The notes: generated from the letters alone by a model not told the origin. A stretch of 64,000 nucleotides of DNA from SHVO01 sp041905795 (GCA_041905795.1 JAYRKL010000013.1:54415-118414); one strand, 5' to 3'; numbered from the stretch's first letter, positions 9,757 to 17,983 are shown. Numbers and translations: made by a program.

Positions 9757-10369
9757 GCTTTATGATTATCCCCGCTCCTCGGCCGCCTACCGGGTGCGGA
9801 TCGCCCTGGCGCTGAAGGGACTCACGGCCGAGAAGGCCGAGGTCCACCTGCTGCGGAATGGGGGCGAGCAGCACGCCGCCCCCTACAAGGCCGTCAATCC
9901 GCAAGGGCTGGTGCCGAGCCTGGAAGTCGACCAGGGAATCCTTACCCAATCCCTTGCGATCATTGAATATATCGATCAAACCCACCCGGCGCCACCGCTC
10001 CTGCCGCGCGAACCTTTTGCATGCGCCCGCGTGCGTGCGCTTGCATTAACTATTGCGGCTGACGTCCATCCGCTGCAAAACCTTCGAGTTGGGAACGCCC
10101 TTCGGCAGGAATTTGGCGCGAACGATGACCAGGTCACCGCCTGGCACCGGCGCTGGATCGAAACCGGGCTGGCGGCCTTCCAGGCGATGTCGCCGCCTGG
10201 GAGCTATGCCCACGGGGACAGCGTCACGCTGGCGGACGTGGTCCTCGCGCCTCAGATGGTGAACGCGCGCCGCTACGGCTGCGATCTGGCGCCGCTCGGC
10301 CGTCTGGTGGAGATCGACGCCCGCTTGAGACAACTGCCGGCCTTCGCAGAGACCGCCCCACCATCGTGA
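9749..10369 (+). CDS. maiA: Maleylacetoacetate isomerase (zeta-class GST)
   Basis: Isomerises maleylacetoacetate to fumarylacetoacetate using glutathione. The 206-residue protein begins with LYDYPRSSAAYRVRIAL, a clear variant of the zeta-class active-site signature in which the first serine pair contacts glutathione. The thioredoxin-like half continues with NPQGLVPSLEVD and the glutathione-binding QSLAIIEYID; the helical half includes the DLHPLQNLR-like stretch (here DVHPLQNLRVG). Start ATG 9749 overlaps the end of fahA by eight bases. Slightly out of metabolic order, it follows fahA, a common arrangement. Confidence 0.95.
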   Translation: MLKLYDYPRSSAAYRVRIALALKGLTAEKAEVHLLRNGGEQHAAPYKAVNPQGLVPSLEVDQGILTQSLAIIEYIDQTHPAPPLLPREPFACARVRALALTIAADVHPLQNLRVGNALRQEFGANDDQVTAWHRRWIETGLAAFQAMSPPGSYAHGDSVTLADVVLAPQMVNARRYGCDLAPLGRLVEIDARLRQLPAFAETAPPS

Positions 10370-10404
10370 CGGGGCCCTGCCGCGGGCCGCCAAAGGAAGC
10401 ATCG

Positions 10405-11265
10405 ATGGCCCCGCTGCCCGAAAAAAGCCCCGCGCATACTCCCGACTTCACCATTCCCCAGGACTGGGAGCGGTATACCGCCGCCGAGCATGCGCGCTGG
10501 AACATGCTCTACGAGCGCCAGGCCAAGCTGCTGCCGGGCCGCGCCTGCGATGAATTCATGGCCGGGCTGGACGCCCTCGACCTCAACGAGGGCGGCATCC
10601 CCGATTTCCGGCGCATGAACGAGAAGCTTCAGGCTCTCACCGGCTGGACCGTGGTGGCGGTGCCGCACCTGGTGCCCGACGACATCTTCTTCGAGCATCT
10701 CGCCAACCGCCGGTTCCCGGCCGGGCGCTTCATCCGGGGGCCCGAGCAGATCGACTACATCCAGGAACCGGACGTGTTCCACGACGTCTTCGGCCATGTG
10801 CCGATGCTGGCGCTGCCGGTGTTCGCCGATCACATGCAGGATTACGGCAAGGCCGGCATCCGCGCCCTGCAGTACGACGGCCTCAAGATGGTGGCGCGCC
10901 TCTACTGGTACACCGTCGAGTTCGGCCTGGTGCAATCGGCCAAGGGCCTGCGCGTCTACGGTTCGGGGATCGTGTCCTCGCGCACCGAAACCCTGTTCGC
11001 GCTGGAAAGCGCGTCACCCAACCGCGTTGCCTTCAACCTGCCGCGGGTGATGAACACCGATTATCGCATTGATGATTTCCAGGAGACCTACTTCGTGCTG
11101 GAGAGCTTCGACGCCCTGCGCGCGGAATCCTTCCAGGACTTCCTGCCGATCTTCAAGGCCGCCCAGGGCAAGGCGCCCTTCGCCCCCGGCCAGGTCGACA
11201 AGGCCGACGCGGTGATCCACCTCGGCACGCAGGATTACGCGCGGAGCAAGCGGAAGGTGGCGTAG
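10405..11265 (+). CDS. phhA: Phenylalanine 4-monooxygenase
   Basis: Hydroxylates phenylalanine to tyrosine with a pterin cofactor and non-haem iron. The 286-residue protein is of bacterial length. Iron ligands are visible at His126 and His131 in FHDVFGHVPML and at Glu172 in YWYTVEFGL. The pterin-side segment LRVYGSGIVSS is also present. ATG 10405 is preferred, with AAAGGAAG at 10392-10399 as its binding site; an in-frame GTG at 10366 would overlap maiA. This gene closes the operon and feeds tyrosine into it. No aromatic aminotransferase is encoded nearby, so the tyrosine-to-hydroxyphenylpyruvate step must use an enzyme from elsewhere. A pterin carbinolamine dehydratase is also absent. Confidence 0.97.
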   Translation: MAPLPEKSPAHTPDFTIPQDWERYTAAEHARWNMLYERQAKLLPGRACDEFMAGLDALDLNEGGIPDFRRMNEKLQALTGWTVVAVPHLVPDDIFFEHLANRRFPAGRFIRGPEQIDYIQEPDVFHDVFGHVPMLALPVFADHMQDYGKAGIRALQYDGLKMVARLYWYTVEFGLVQSAKGLRVYGSGIVSSRTETLFALESASPNRVAFNLPRVMNTDYRIDDFQETYFVLESFDALRAESFQDFLPIFKAAQGKAPFAPGQVDKADAVIHLGTQDYARSKRKVA

Positions 11266-11274
11266 GCATTCTCT

Positions 11275-11303
11275 GTCACCCTCGGGTCAAGTCCGAGGGT
11301 GAC
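11275..11303. repeat. Inverted repeat between convergent genes, probable bidirectional terminator
   Basis: GTCACCCTCGG at 11275-11285 and its perfect complement at 11293-11303 flank a seven-base loop. It lies between the ends of phhA and the DUF2282 gene. It belongs by pattern to the GTCAT...ATGAC family of dispersed palindromes seen elsewhere in the window, and could act as a terminator for both genes. Confidence 0.7.
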
Positions 11304-11311
11304 CTTGAGAG

Positions 11312-11704
11312 TCAGTTCGGCTTCGGCGGCTGCGGATTGGCGGTGTTGTCGAAGGCTTCCAGCTTGCCGCCCATGTTGACGCAGGTGCCGGCGTCGACGT
11401 TCTTGAACTCGAAGCCGCTGAAATCGACCTTGCCCATGCCGCCGCAGGCATGGGCGCCGTTGGCCGCGGCGCAATCGTTCTCGCCGGCCTTGGCCACGCC
11501 GAAGCACTCTTCCTTGCCGGCTTCGGCCGGCGGCATCACCGCGGTTTCAGCCGCCGGCGCGGCCGCCGGCGTCGCCTGCGCCACCCCCGGGTCGGAGCCG
11601 TGATCGATCGGCATCGGCGCCTTGGGCATCAACGCGATCGATGCGGCGCCCGCGGCTGCGGCCACGATCGCGGCCAGGACGGCCGGGCTGGGTTTCTTGG
11701 ACAT
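11312..11704 (-). CDS. DUF2282 / BufA1-like small membrane-anchored or secreted protein
   Basis: A 130-residue protein. Residues 5-26 are a hydrophobic signal or anchor (AVLAAIVAAAAGAASIAL), then an Ala/Pro-rich linker to about 62. Residues 64-118 match the DUF2282 pattern: EECFGVAKAGENDCAAANG, then AHACGG, then DAGTCVNMGGKLEAF. The four cysteines are at 67, 78, 87 and 108. DUF2282 proteins include BufA1, the precursor of bufferins, which are copper-binding RiPPs matured by the DUF692 enzyme BufB. No DUF692, BufC or DoxX-type gene lies within this window, so this copy is an orphan here; if modified, the enzyme is encoded elsewhere. The 36-residue linker and uncertain cleavage also set it apart. 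The family call is by recognised motif, without a search. Confidence 0.8.
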   Translation of the reverse strand: MSKKPSPAVLAAIVAAAAGAASIALMPKAPMPIDHGSDPGVAQATPAAAPAAETAVMPPAEAGKEECFGVAKAGENDCAAANGAHACGGMGKVDFSGFEFKNVDAGTCVNMGGKLEAFDNTANPQPPKPN

Positions 11705-11818
11705 ATCTTCTCTCCCGTTTTTTTGGTCGCGTTTTCCGGCGCGCGGTCAACGCGCGCCAACTTTAAGAAAGCGGCCTTCGGCCGCGCGAACCGGCTTCCA
11801 CTTCGGCGGAAAACGCTC

Positions 11819-13132
11819 CTACTCCGCCGCGCTTTTGACAACCGGGGCGGCCACCGGCGCGTCCTGGAACAATACCCGATAAGCCGCCTGAAGGCGCCAG
11901 AGATTGCCGATCAGCGCCGCCACCACCGAGATCACGGCGATGCCTTCGATGCCGTATGAGGATTCTACCGCCGCCACGGCGGCAAGGTAGGCCACCAGGG
12001 ACACCACGCCGGCCCCGGGATTGACCATGGGCCGGGCCACCACCAGCGGCAGGCCGGCGATGGACAGGAGATCGTTCACCAGGACCCCGGCCGACAGGAT
12101 CGCCAGCACCGGCGCCGCGGCGACGAACTGGCTGCCGCCGAAGAACTGCAGCAGGAATGCGCCGAACAGAATGAAGGCCGCCACCAGGATGCCTTCCAAC
12201 GCCGCCTGGCGCGGGATCATGGCGGCCAGCGCGCTGCGGGCGCGCTTGAGGTCGCCGTGATGCAAGGCTTCGGTCAGCACCGGCATCACCACCGGCGCGA
12301 AGCTTTTACCGATCTGGTCCGGCAGGGTCAGGAACTGCTGCGCCATGCCGTAGAGGCCCACGCCCTGGGCCGAGAAGAAATGGCCGACCACGAACATGTC
12401 GATGCGCGCCATGACCATGGTGAGGATATCGAAGGCGCCGGTCGAGGCCGAGCGCCGCGTCATGTCGGCGGTACGCGCGAATTCGATCCGGCCCCAGAGA
12501 GACTTCAGGCCGAACTGTTCGCCGTAGCCCCACAACGCCGTGAGGCAGGCGGCGACCAGCGCGGCAGCATAGGACGCCAGGAGGCCGACCTGGGTCAGGC
12601 CCGCCATAAAGAACGCGCCGGCGACGATGGTTTGAGTTCCGGGCAAAGCGACGCAGCGCGCCCAAACATCGTAGCGCAGCCGCCTGTTGAAGAAGGTCGC
12701 GGTCAGCAGGACGTCCATGACCACGATCACCGGGGTGATCCAGGCGAAGGCGGCGATCTTGCCCACCGCTTCCGGCGCGCCGAACAAGGGCGCCAGCACC
12801 GGCGCCAGCGCCATCAACACGGCGCTCAGCAGGCACCCCAGCCCCAAACCGATGACCAGCGCATGACGAACGGCACTACCCGCGTCACGTTCGCCCGCCT
12901 CATTCATAAACGTGAACAGGGTACGCTTGAATCCCAGGGTCGCGATCGCCGCCGCGGTCTCGGCCAGGCCCGCCGCGATCAGGAACTCGCCATAGAGCGT
13001 CGGGCCGTAAGCGCGGCCGGCGATCAACAGGAGGGGAATCCGCGCCCCCAGGCGCACCAGCAGCCCGGTCAGGTAAACCCAGGTTCCGCGGGTGATATAG
13101 CGGCGGTCAAGGAGCTTCGACGTGTCCACCAA
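11819..13132 (-). CDS. Polysaccharide flippase (MOP/Wzx superfamily)
   Basis: A 437-residue polytopic inner-membrane protein with about 12 hydrophobic segments spread along its length, as expected for oligosaccharide/lipid-linked sugar flippases of the MOP superfamily (Wzx, MurJ-like). The N-terminal region ITRGTWVYLTGLLVRLGARIP and the following glycine-rich helices are typical. It would move a lipid-linked oligosaccharide across the inner membrane. No glycosyltransferase is adjacent, though TPR and sugar-transfer genes lie elsewhere in the window. It precedes the DUF2282 gene on the same strand with 114 bases between. The transported substrate cannot be told. Confidence 0.85.
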   Translation of the reverse strand: MVDTSKLLDRRYITRGTWVYLTGLLVRLGARIPLLLIAGRAYGPTLYGEFLIAAGLAETAAAIATLGFKRTLFTFMNEAGERDAGSAVRHALVIGLGLGCLLSAVLMALAPVLAPLFGAPEAVGKIAAFAWITPVIVVMDVLLTATFFNRRLRYDVWARCVALPGTQTIVAGAFFMAGLTQVGLLASYAAALVAACLTALWGYGEQFGLKSLWGRIEFARTADMTRRSASTGAFDILTMVMARIDMFVVGHFFSAQGVGLYGMAQQFLTLPDQIGKSFAPVVMPVLTEALHHGDLKRARSALAAMIPRQAALEGILVAAFILFGAFLLQFFGGSQFVAAAPVLAILSAGVLVNDLLSIAGLPLVVARPMVNPGAGVVSLVAYLAAVAAVESSYGIEGIAVISVVAALIGNLWRLQAAYRVLFQDAPVAAPVVKSAAE

Positions 13133-13289
13133 ACCCCCGGCTGCGGACCTTTAAGTGCCATGGGGATAAACCATTTCACCCGGGAAATCGATTGGATATC
13201 ATGGCCCGGTCCGGCGGGGTGTTCTGGGGAGGCGCCCGGCCCGGACGCTGTCAATACCGCCCCGCCTACCGCAGTGATCCGAATTTACC

Positions 13290-14183
13290 TTGGTTGCATC
13301 TCCTCCTCCCGGCGGCATCCGCCGCAACACCGAGATCGAAGAAGCCACGAACCTCTATTTCATCCACCCCATCAGCGGGTGGCTGGTGCCGATCTTCGCG
13401 CGGGCCGGGATTCACCCCAATACCGTGTCCATCGCCGGCGCCGCCGCCGGGATTCTGGCGGCGGTAGCCTATTACTTCCACGCCGCCGGCGGCATGATGT
13501 TCGTGGGCCTCGGCCTCATGATCCTCTGGCACATCCTGGACGGCGCCGACGGCCAGCTGGCGCGTCTCACGGGCAAGGTCACACCGTCGGGCTTTGTCAT
13601 CGACGGCATCTGCGACTATGCCACCTTCGGCGCGCTCTATATCTCCATCGCCCTGCAGCTGATGCCGGACTCGGGCGCCGGCGCCTGGCTGCTGGTGGGG
13701 CTGGCGGCGGCGAGCCACGCGGTGCAGTCGGCGGCCTTCGAGCGCCAGCGCGCGAGCTATATCTACTGGACCTCCAAGGTGCCGGCCATGACGCCGGAGC
13801 AGCTGGCGGCGCATGACGCCAAAGCCGAGGCGCCCGGGTCTTCGACCTTGCGCGGCTTCGTCTCGTATTATGACGCCATCCAGCGCCCGTTCCTGCCGAT
13901 CCCGCTCGAAGCCGAGCGCCGGTTGCGCGAGGAAGCGCGTGCGGGGCGCGCCGCCGAGGTCGCGGCGCTCTACCGCGCCATCTACCGGCCGGCGGTGCTG
14001 ATGTGGTCCCTGCTCTCGGCCAACAACCGCACCATCGTGATCTTCATCACCTTCCTGGTGGGCCTGCCCCAGGGCTATCCGTGGTTCGAGCTGTTCGCGC
14101 TCAACATCATCCTGGCGGCCCTGGTGGGCATGAACGCCGCCCTCGGCCGCCGGCTTTTGCGGCGGGACCCCCTGCCCGGCTGA
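13290..14183 (+). CDS. CDP-alcohol phosphatidyltransferase family protein
   Basis: A 297-residue membrane protein carrying the full CDP-alcohol transferase signature: Asp84, Asp87-Gly88, Ala91-Arg92, Gly101, Asp105 and Asp109. These aspartates bind the metal and the CDP-alcohol. About six membrane segments are visible. The frame can only start at TTG 13290, as a stop lies at 13275; no strong ribosome-binding site is seen, so the N-terminus is uncertain. It is convergent with the inositol-3-phosphate synthase/nucleotidyltransferase fusion. Enzymes of this family join a CDP-activated alcohol to an acceptor alcohol, so it may use CDP-inositol or CDP-diacylglycerol to make an inositol lipid or an inositol phosphodiester. 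That substrate is inferred from context only. Confidence 0.88.
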   Translation: MVASPPPGGIRRNTEIEEATNLYFIHPISGWLVPIFARAGIHPNTVSIAGAAAGILAAVAYYFHAAGGMMFVGLGLMILWHILDGADGQLARLTGKVTPSGFVIDGICDYATFGALYISIALQLMPDSGAGAWLLVGLAAASHAVQSAAFERQRASYIYWTSKVPAMTPEQLAAHDAKAEAPGSSTLRGFVSYYDAIQRPFLPIPLEAERRLREEARAGRAAEVAALYRAIYRPAVLMWSLLSANNRTIVIFITFLVGLPQGYPWFELFALNIILAALVGMNAALGRRLLRRDPLPG

Positions 14184-14195
14184 ACCCACCTCCGG

Positions 14196-14340
14196 CTGTC
14201 ATCCTTGCGGCGAAGCCGCGAGGATCCGGAGGTTTCTGGTTTCAGGTTCGAGCAAATGAAAAAGGCGCAGCTTTGAAGCTGCGCCTTTTTCAAAACAAAA
14301 CCCCCGGATTCTCGCGCGGCGACGCCGCGCAAGAATGACA
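14196..14340. repeat. Composite dispersed palindromic repeat between convergent genes
   Basis: The segment begins TGTCATCCTTGCGGCGAAGC and ends with AAGAATGACA, giving roughly complementary ends around an internal hairpin. The same end pattern (TGTCAT...ATGACA) recurs at 31271, 35098, 54985 and 57515. It sits between the convergent CDP-alcohol transferase and inositol synthase genes. Confidence 0.75.
14258..14291. terminator. Bidirectional rho-independent terminator
   Basis: A perfect 16-base-pair hairpin with a two-base tip (arms 14258-14273 and 14276-14291) whose arms carry an A-run and a T-run at opposite ends. It can terminate transcripts from either strand, fitting its place between two convergent genes. 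Confidence 0.9.
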
Positions 14341-14351
14341 AGGATGGTTGC

Positions 14352-16190
14352 CTAGGCGGTCGCGGTGGCCGAGCGCACCATCTTCTTGGAGTGGCCGAAC
14401 GCCTTCGGATCATCGATATCGATCCACTCCAGCGAGCCGATGTCGAGGGCTTCGGCAGCGCCCTGGCGGGCCAGTTCGCGCATGCCGCCCGAGAGCGAGT
14501 CATCGCCATGGTCGCGGATCGAACGCTCGATGGCCTTGAACAGCGCCGGCGTGCAGTAGAAGAAGCCGGTGTCGAAGGCGTTGTAGGTCGAGATGGTCTT
14601 GCCGATGTCGATGATGTGGTGACCGCGCAGCTGGGTCTTGGTCACGTCGTCGAGGTCCACCAGCGGGTTCTTGAGGTTGCTGTCGACCGCGAGACGCACG
14701 TGGCCGTCGGCCAGCGGCTGCTCGCGCAGCATGCGCAGGATCGCCGGCTCGAAGATGTGGTCGGCCATCATCAGGTGGAAGGCGCCGCCGGACAGAAGGT
14801 GCTTGGCGGCCAGCACGGAGCGGCCGTTGCCCTTGTTCCAGGCGTCGTTGACCACGCACTTGATGGACACGCCCAGGCGCTTGGCGAGATCGTCCAGGAA
14901 TCCGGTGACCGCGTCGCCCATGTAGCCCACGACCACCACGAACTCCGACACGCCGGCGTCCCTGGCCGAGGCAACGATGCGCTCGATCAGGGGCACGCCT
15001 TCAAGCTCGGTCAGCGGCTTGGAGTTGCCCAACTCGCGCAGGCGCGACCCCAGGCCGGCGGCGAGGATCAAGGCCTTCACCGGGGCCGGGCTGCGGCCGT
15101 CGGCGGCGATGAACGCTTCGGTCAGTTCATGACAGACGTCGTCCGGATGCTGGATCGCCGGGTGCTTGCAGAAATACGAGGACGGACCTTCCAGGGAACC
15201 GCCGATGCCGCGGTCGAGGCCGAGCTTGCAGCAGCGGATCATGTCGATGGCCACGCCGGCCGAGTTGGGCGAGTCTTCCACCGACAGGCGCAGTTCGATG
15301 TTCATGGGCACGTCGCCGAACAGGCGGCCTTCCATGCGCAGGAAGCAGAGTTTGTTGTCCTTCTGCCAGGGCACATAATCGCTGGGGCCGATGTGGATGT
15401 TCTCGTCGGCCAGCGTTTCCGCGGTCACCGACTGCACCGCCTGGGTCTTGGAGATCTTCTTCGACAGCAACCGCGTGCGGTTCAGCATGTTCAGGAAGTC
15501 GGTGTTACCGCCGGTGTTGAGCTGGTAGGTGCGGTTGAGCGCGACGCCGCGCTTGGCGAACAGATCGGTCAGCACGCGGTGCACGATGGTGGCGCCCACC
15601 TGCGACTTGATGTCGTCGCCGACGACCGGCAGGCCCTTCTCTTCGAAGCGCGCCGCCCAGGCCGGGTTGGAGCCGATGAACACCGGGATGCAGTTGACCA
15701 GGCCGAGGCCGGCTTCGAGGCAGCACTCGGCGTAGAACTCGGTGGCCTTCTGCGAGCCGACCGGGAGGTAGTTCACCATCACCTCGGCCTTGGCGTCCTT
15801 CAGAATCTTCACCACCTGTTCCTTGGTGGGCTGCGCCGCCGTGGCCGGCACGAAGGTGCGCTTTTCGTCGTAGTTGGCCATGTGCTCGGAATAGCCGTCG
15901 AGGATATTGCCCATCGACACCTTCACGCCGGTGGCGGGCACATTGGGTTCGAACACCGTGGTGCAGTTGGGCAGGGCATAGATCGCCTCGGCGACATCCT
16001 TGCCGACCTTGCGGGCGTCGATGTCGAATGCCGCGACGATCTCCAGGTCGGTCACGCTGTAGGGACCGATGTTCCAGTGCATGACGCCGATGGCGTCCTG
16101 CGGCTGTTTAGAACGGTAATAATGAAGCCCCTGGATCAGCGAGCTGGCGCAGTTCCCAACCCCGACAACGGCAACACGTACTTTAGCCAT
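14352..16190 (-). CDS. Fused inositol-3-phosphate synthase and nucleotidyltransferase
   Basis: A 612-residue two-domain protein. Residues 1-365 match the actinobacterial-type myo-inositol-3-phosphate synthase: NAD-binding VVGVGNCASS at 8-17, then GDDIKSQVGAT, LNTGGNTDF at 224-232 and the SNPAW stretch at 174-178. This part should turn glucose 6-phosphate into inositol phosphate. Residues 371-612 are a sugar-phosphate nucleotidyltransferase: LILAAGLGSRL at 374-384, then KPL at 391-393, and the N-terminal-fold strand LVDLDDV. The likely product of the second domain is CDP-inositol (or another NDP-inositol). The CDP-alcohol transferase gene is convergent next door. A fusion in this order is unusual; archaeal CDP-inositol enzymes are instead fused to the phosphodiester synthase. 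The fusion is seen; the nucleotide and product are inferred. Confidence 0.9.
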   Translation of the reverse strand: MAKVRVAVVGVGNCASSLIQGLHYYRSKQPQDAIGVMHWNIGPYSVTDLEIVAAFDIDARKVGKDVAEAIYALPNCTTVFEPNVPATGVKVSMGNILDGYSEHMANYDEKRTFVPATAAQPTKEQVVKILKDAKAEVMVNYLPVGSQKATEFYAECCLEAGLGLVNCIPVFIGSNPAWAARFEEKGLPVVGDDIKSQVGATIVHRVLTDLFAKRGVALNRTYQLNTGGNTDFLNMLNRTRLLSKKISKTQAVQSVTAETLADENIHIGPSDYVPWQKDNKLCFLRMEGRLFGDVPMNIELRLSVEDSPNSAGVAIDMIRCCKLGLDRGIGGSLEGPSSYFCKHPAIQHPDDVCHELTEAFIAADGRSPAPVKALILAAGLGSRLRELGNSKPLTELEGVPLIERIVASARDAGVSEFVVVVGYMGDAVTGFLDDLAKRLGVSIKCVVNDAWNKGNGRSVLAAKHLLSGGAFHLMMADHIFEPAILRMLREQPLADGHVRLAVDSNLKNPLVDLDDVTKTQLRGHHIIDIGKTISTYNAFDTGFFYCTPALFKAIERSIRDHGDDSLSGGMRELARQGAAEALDIGSLEWIDIDDPKAFGHSKKMVRSATATA

Positions 16191-16200
16191 GACCTAACCC

Positions 16201-16224
16201 CCGATTTAACCGCCGATTTAACCG
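16201..16224. repeat. Perfect tandem 12-base duplication in the 5' leader of the inositol synthase gene
   Basis: CCGATTTAACCG occurs twice back to back at 16201-16212 and 16213-16224, ending about 10 bases before the start codon of the inositol synthase fusion. It may be a duplicated operator or leader element. The rest of 16225-16487 shows no gene or clear structure and presumably holds the promoter. Confidence 0.85.
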
Positions 16225-16487
16225 TACAGGCGGCGGTTTCCCTACCCCAGGCCGGTATTATGGATGCTGGGGCGCAATATGTCATAGCAACTTCATGAAT
16301 GCATCAGAAGAAGCCGGCTAACCGCTTGATTCGGGCTGTCATAATTGCGGGGCAGGCGCGCGCTTCCTGCACGTTGGCGGCCCGGGCGCGCGCCGCCGGA
16401 TGCATGCTGGTCCTGAATCATGGCTAGGCTTTTGTTAGGCCGCATTTTTAGCGCCCAAACCGGCCTCCACGTCACCGGAAAAGGTGC

Positions 16488-17855
16488 TCAGGCGATGTAA
16501 ACGCTCTTGATGTTCACGAACTCCCTGATGCCATAGGCGGAAAGCTCCCGGCCGTAGCCGCTGTCCTTGACCCCGCCGAACGGCAGCCGCTGGTCCGAGC
16601 GCACCGCCGCGTTCACGAACACGCAACCGCTGTCGATGAACTGGGCGGCGATGGTTTCGGCCCGGACCAGGTCCTGGGTCAGCACCGCTGCCCCAAGCCC
16701 GAACACCGAATCGTTGGCGCTCGCGATGGCTTCGGCCTCGTTGGCCACCGGGATGACGGCGGCCACGGGACCGAACAGTTCCTCGTCGAAAGCCGGCATG
16801 CCCGGCCTCACGTCCGTCAGGATGGTGGGCGGATAGAATGCGCCCGGCCCTTCCGGGATCCTGCCGCCCAGGAGCAGCCTTGCCCCCTTCATGAGGCTCC
16901 GCTCCACCTGGTCATGGAGTTCATCGCGCAGGTCGTGGCGCGCCTGGGGACCCAACTCGGTGTCCTCGGCCATGGGATCGCCCATCTTCACCGCCGCCAG
17001 GACCTTCCTGAACCGGTCCTCGAAACCTGCCCGGACCTTGTCCACGACGATGAAGCGCTTGGCGGCGATGCAGCTCTGGCCGCCGTTGACCATGCGGCCC
17101 TTGGCGCAGACCTTGGCCGCGAGGTCGAGGTCGGCATCGCCGAGCACCAGGTACGGATCGCTGCCGCCCAGTTCCAGCACGGTTTTCTTCAGCATCTCGC
17201 CGGCCTTGCGCGCCACCGCCCGGCCGGCATTGGTGCTGCCGGTGAGCGTGACCGCCTTGATGTGCGGATGCGCGATCACCGCCTCGACGTCCCGGCTGCC
17301 GATCATCAGGGTGCGGAACAGGTTCTCCGGGAAGCCGGCCTCCTTGAGCACCTGCTCGATGGCCAGCGCCGCCCCCGGCACATTGGAGGCATGTTTGAGC
17401 ACCGCGCCGTTGCCGGCCATCAGCGCGGGTGCTGCGAAGCGGAACACCTGCCAGAAAGGGAAATTCCACGGCATCACCGCCAGCACCACCCCGAGGGGCT
17501 GGAAGGTGACGAAGCTCTTGCGGGCTTCGGTTGCGACGGGTTCGGGGCCCAGGAACCGCCCGGCCTGTTCGGCGAAGAAATCGCAGACGTCGGCGCATTT
17601 GCCGATCTCGGCGACACCGTCCCTGACCGGCTTGCCCATCTCGCGCGCCATCAAGGCCGCATAGTCGGCGGCGTTGCGGCGCAGGATCGCGGCGGCGGCG
17701 GCCATGGGCCCGGCGCGTTCGGCGAAACTCAAGCGCCGCCACGCCGTGAAGGCCTCATGCGCCTGCGTCACGATGCCGGCGGCCTGAGCGGGGGTCATCG
17801 CGGGATAGCTGGCGATCACCGCCCCGGTCATGGGACTAATAGCTTGGATTGTCAT
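16488..17855 (-). CDS. NAD(P)-dependent aldehyde dehydrogenase, succinate-semialdehyde type
   Basis: A 455-residue aldehyde dehydrogenase of the short GabD/Sad type. The cofactor-binding MPWNFPFWQVFR, the glycine-rich LTGSTNAGRAV, the general-base glutamate in LELGGSDPYLVL and the catalytic cysteine in NGGQSCIAAKR are all present, as is the C-terminal PFGGVKDSGYGREL. It oxidises an aldehyde to the acid; succinate semialdehyde is the commonest substrate for this length class, but specificity cannot be read with certainty. It starts at ATG 17855 with a GGAG about eight bases upstream. A near-perfect inverted repeat at 17870-17899 just upstream suggests repressor control. Confidence 0.93.
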   Translation of the reverse strand: MTIQAISPMTGAVIASYPAMTPAQAAGIVTQAHEAFTAWRRLSFAERAGPMAAAAAILRRNAADYAALMAREMGKPVRDGVAEIGKCADVCDFFAEQAGRFLGPEPVATEARKSFVTFQPLGVVLAVMPWNFPFWQVFRFAAPALMAGNGAVLKHASNVPGAALAIEQVLKEAGFPENLFRTLMIGSRDVEAVIAHPHIKAVTLTGSTNAGRAVARKAGEMLKKTVLELGGSDPYLVLGDADLDLAAKVCAKGRMVNGGQSCIAAKRFIVVDKVRAGFEDRFRKVLAAVKMGDPMAEDTELGPQARHDLRDELHDQVERSLMKGARLLLGGRIPEGPGAFYPPTILTDVRPGMPAFDEELFGPVAAVIPVANEAEAIASANDSVFGLGAAVLTQDLVRAETIAAQFIDSGCVFVNAAVRSDQRLPFGGVKDSGYGRELSAYGIREFVNIKSVYIA

Positions 17856-17869
17856 GCATCAGCTCCGCA

Positions 17870-17899
17870 CGCTCCGATGGTATCTTTTCCATTGGAGCG
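17870..17899. promoter_or_regulatory. Inverted repeat upstream of aldehyde dehydrogenase, candidate operator
   Basis: CGCTCCGATGG at 17870-17880 and CCATTGGAGCG at 17889-17899 are complementary except at one position, with an eight-base spacer. It ends 15 bases before the start codon, a position suited to a repressor. No regulator gene is adjacent. Confidence 0.45.
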
Positions 17900-17983
17900 T
17901 TCCTAATACAAGAGGATCGGTGGTGATTGCACCGCAGGCGATTGATTTGGCGCCGCGTCACCCTCCCAAACGGAATCAGGGGC

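Noticed and set aside
13178..13200. Dyad-like TTTCACCCGGGAAA before the CDP-alcohol gene as a second parS
   Set aside because: The centre is CCCGGG rather than CACGTG, so it does not match the parS consensus.
12257..13289. Forward open frame opposite the flippase leading into the CDP-alcohol gene
   Set aside because: Antisense shadow in a different reading frame from the CDP-alcohol gene.
13192..13467. Possible frameshift that would give the CDP-alcohol protein a longer N-terminus
   Set aside because: The alternative frame gives no family-like sequence; the TTG start already yields the usual N-terminal region.
14391..16298. Long forward open frame opposite the inositol synthase fusion
   Set aside because: Antisense shadow of a gene with clear family motifs; no binding site and biased composition.
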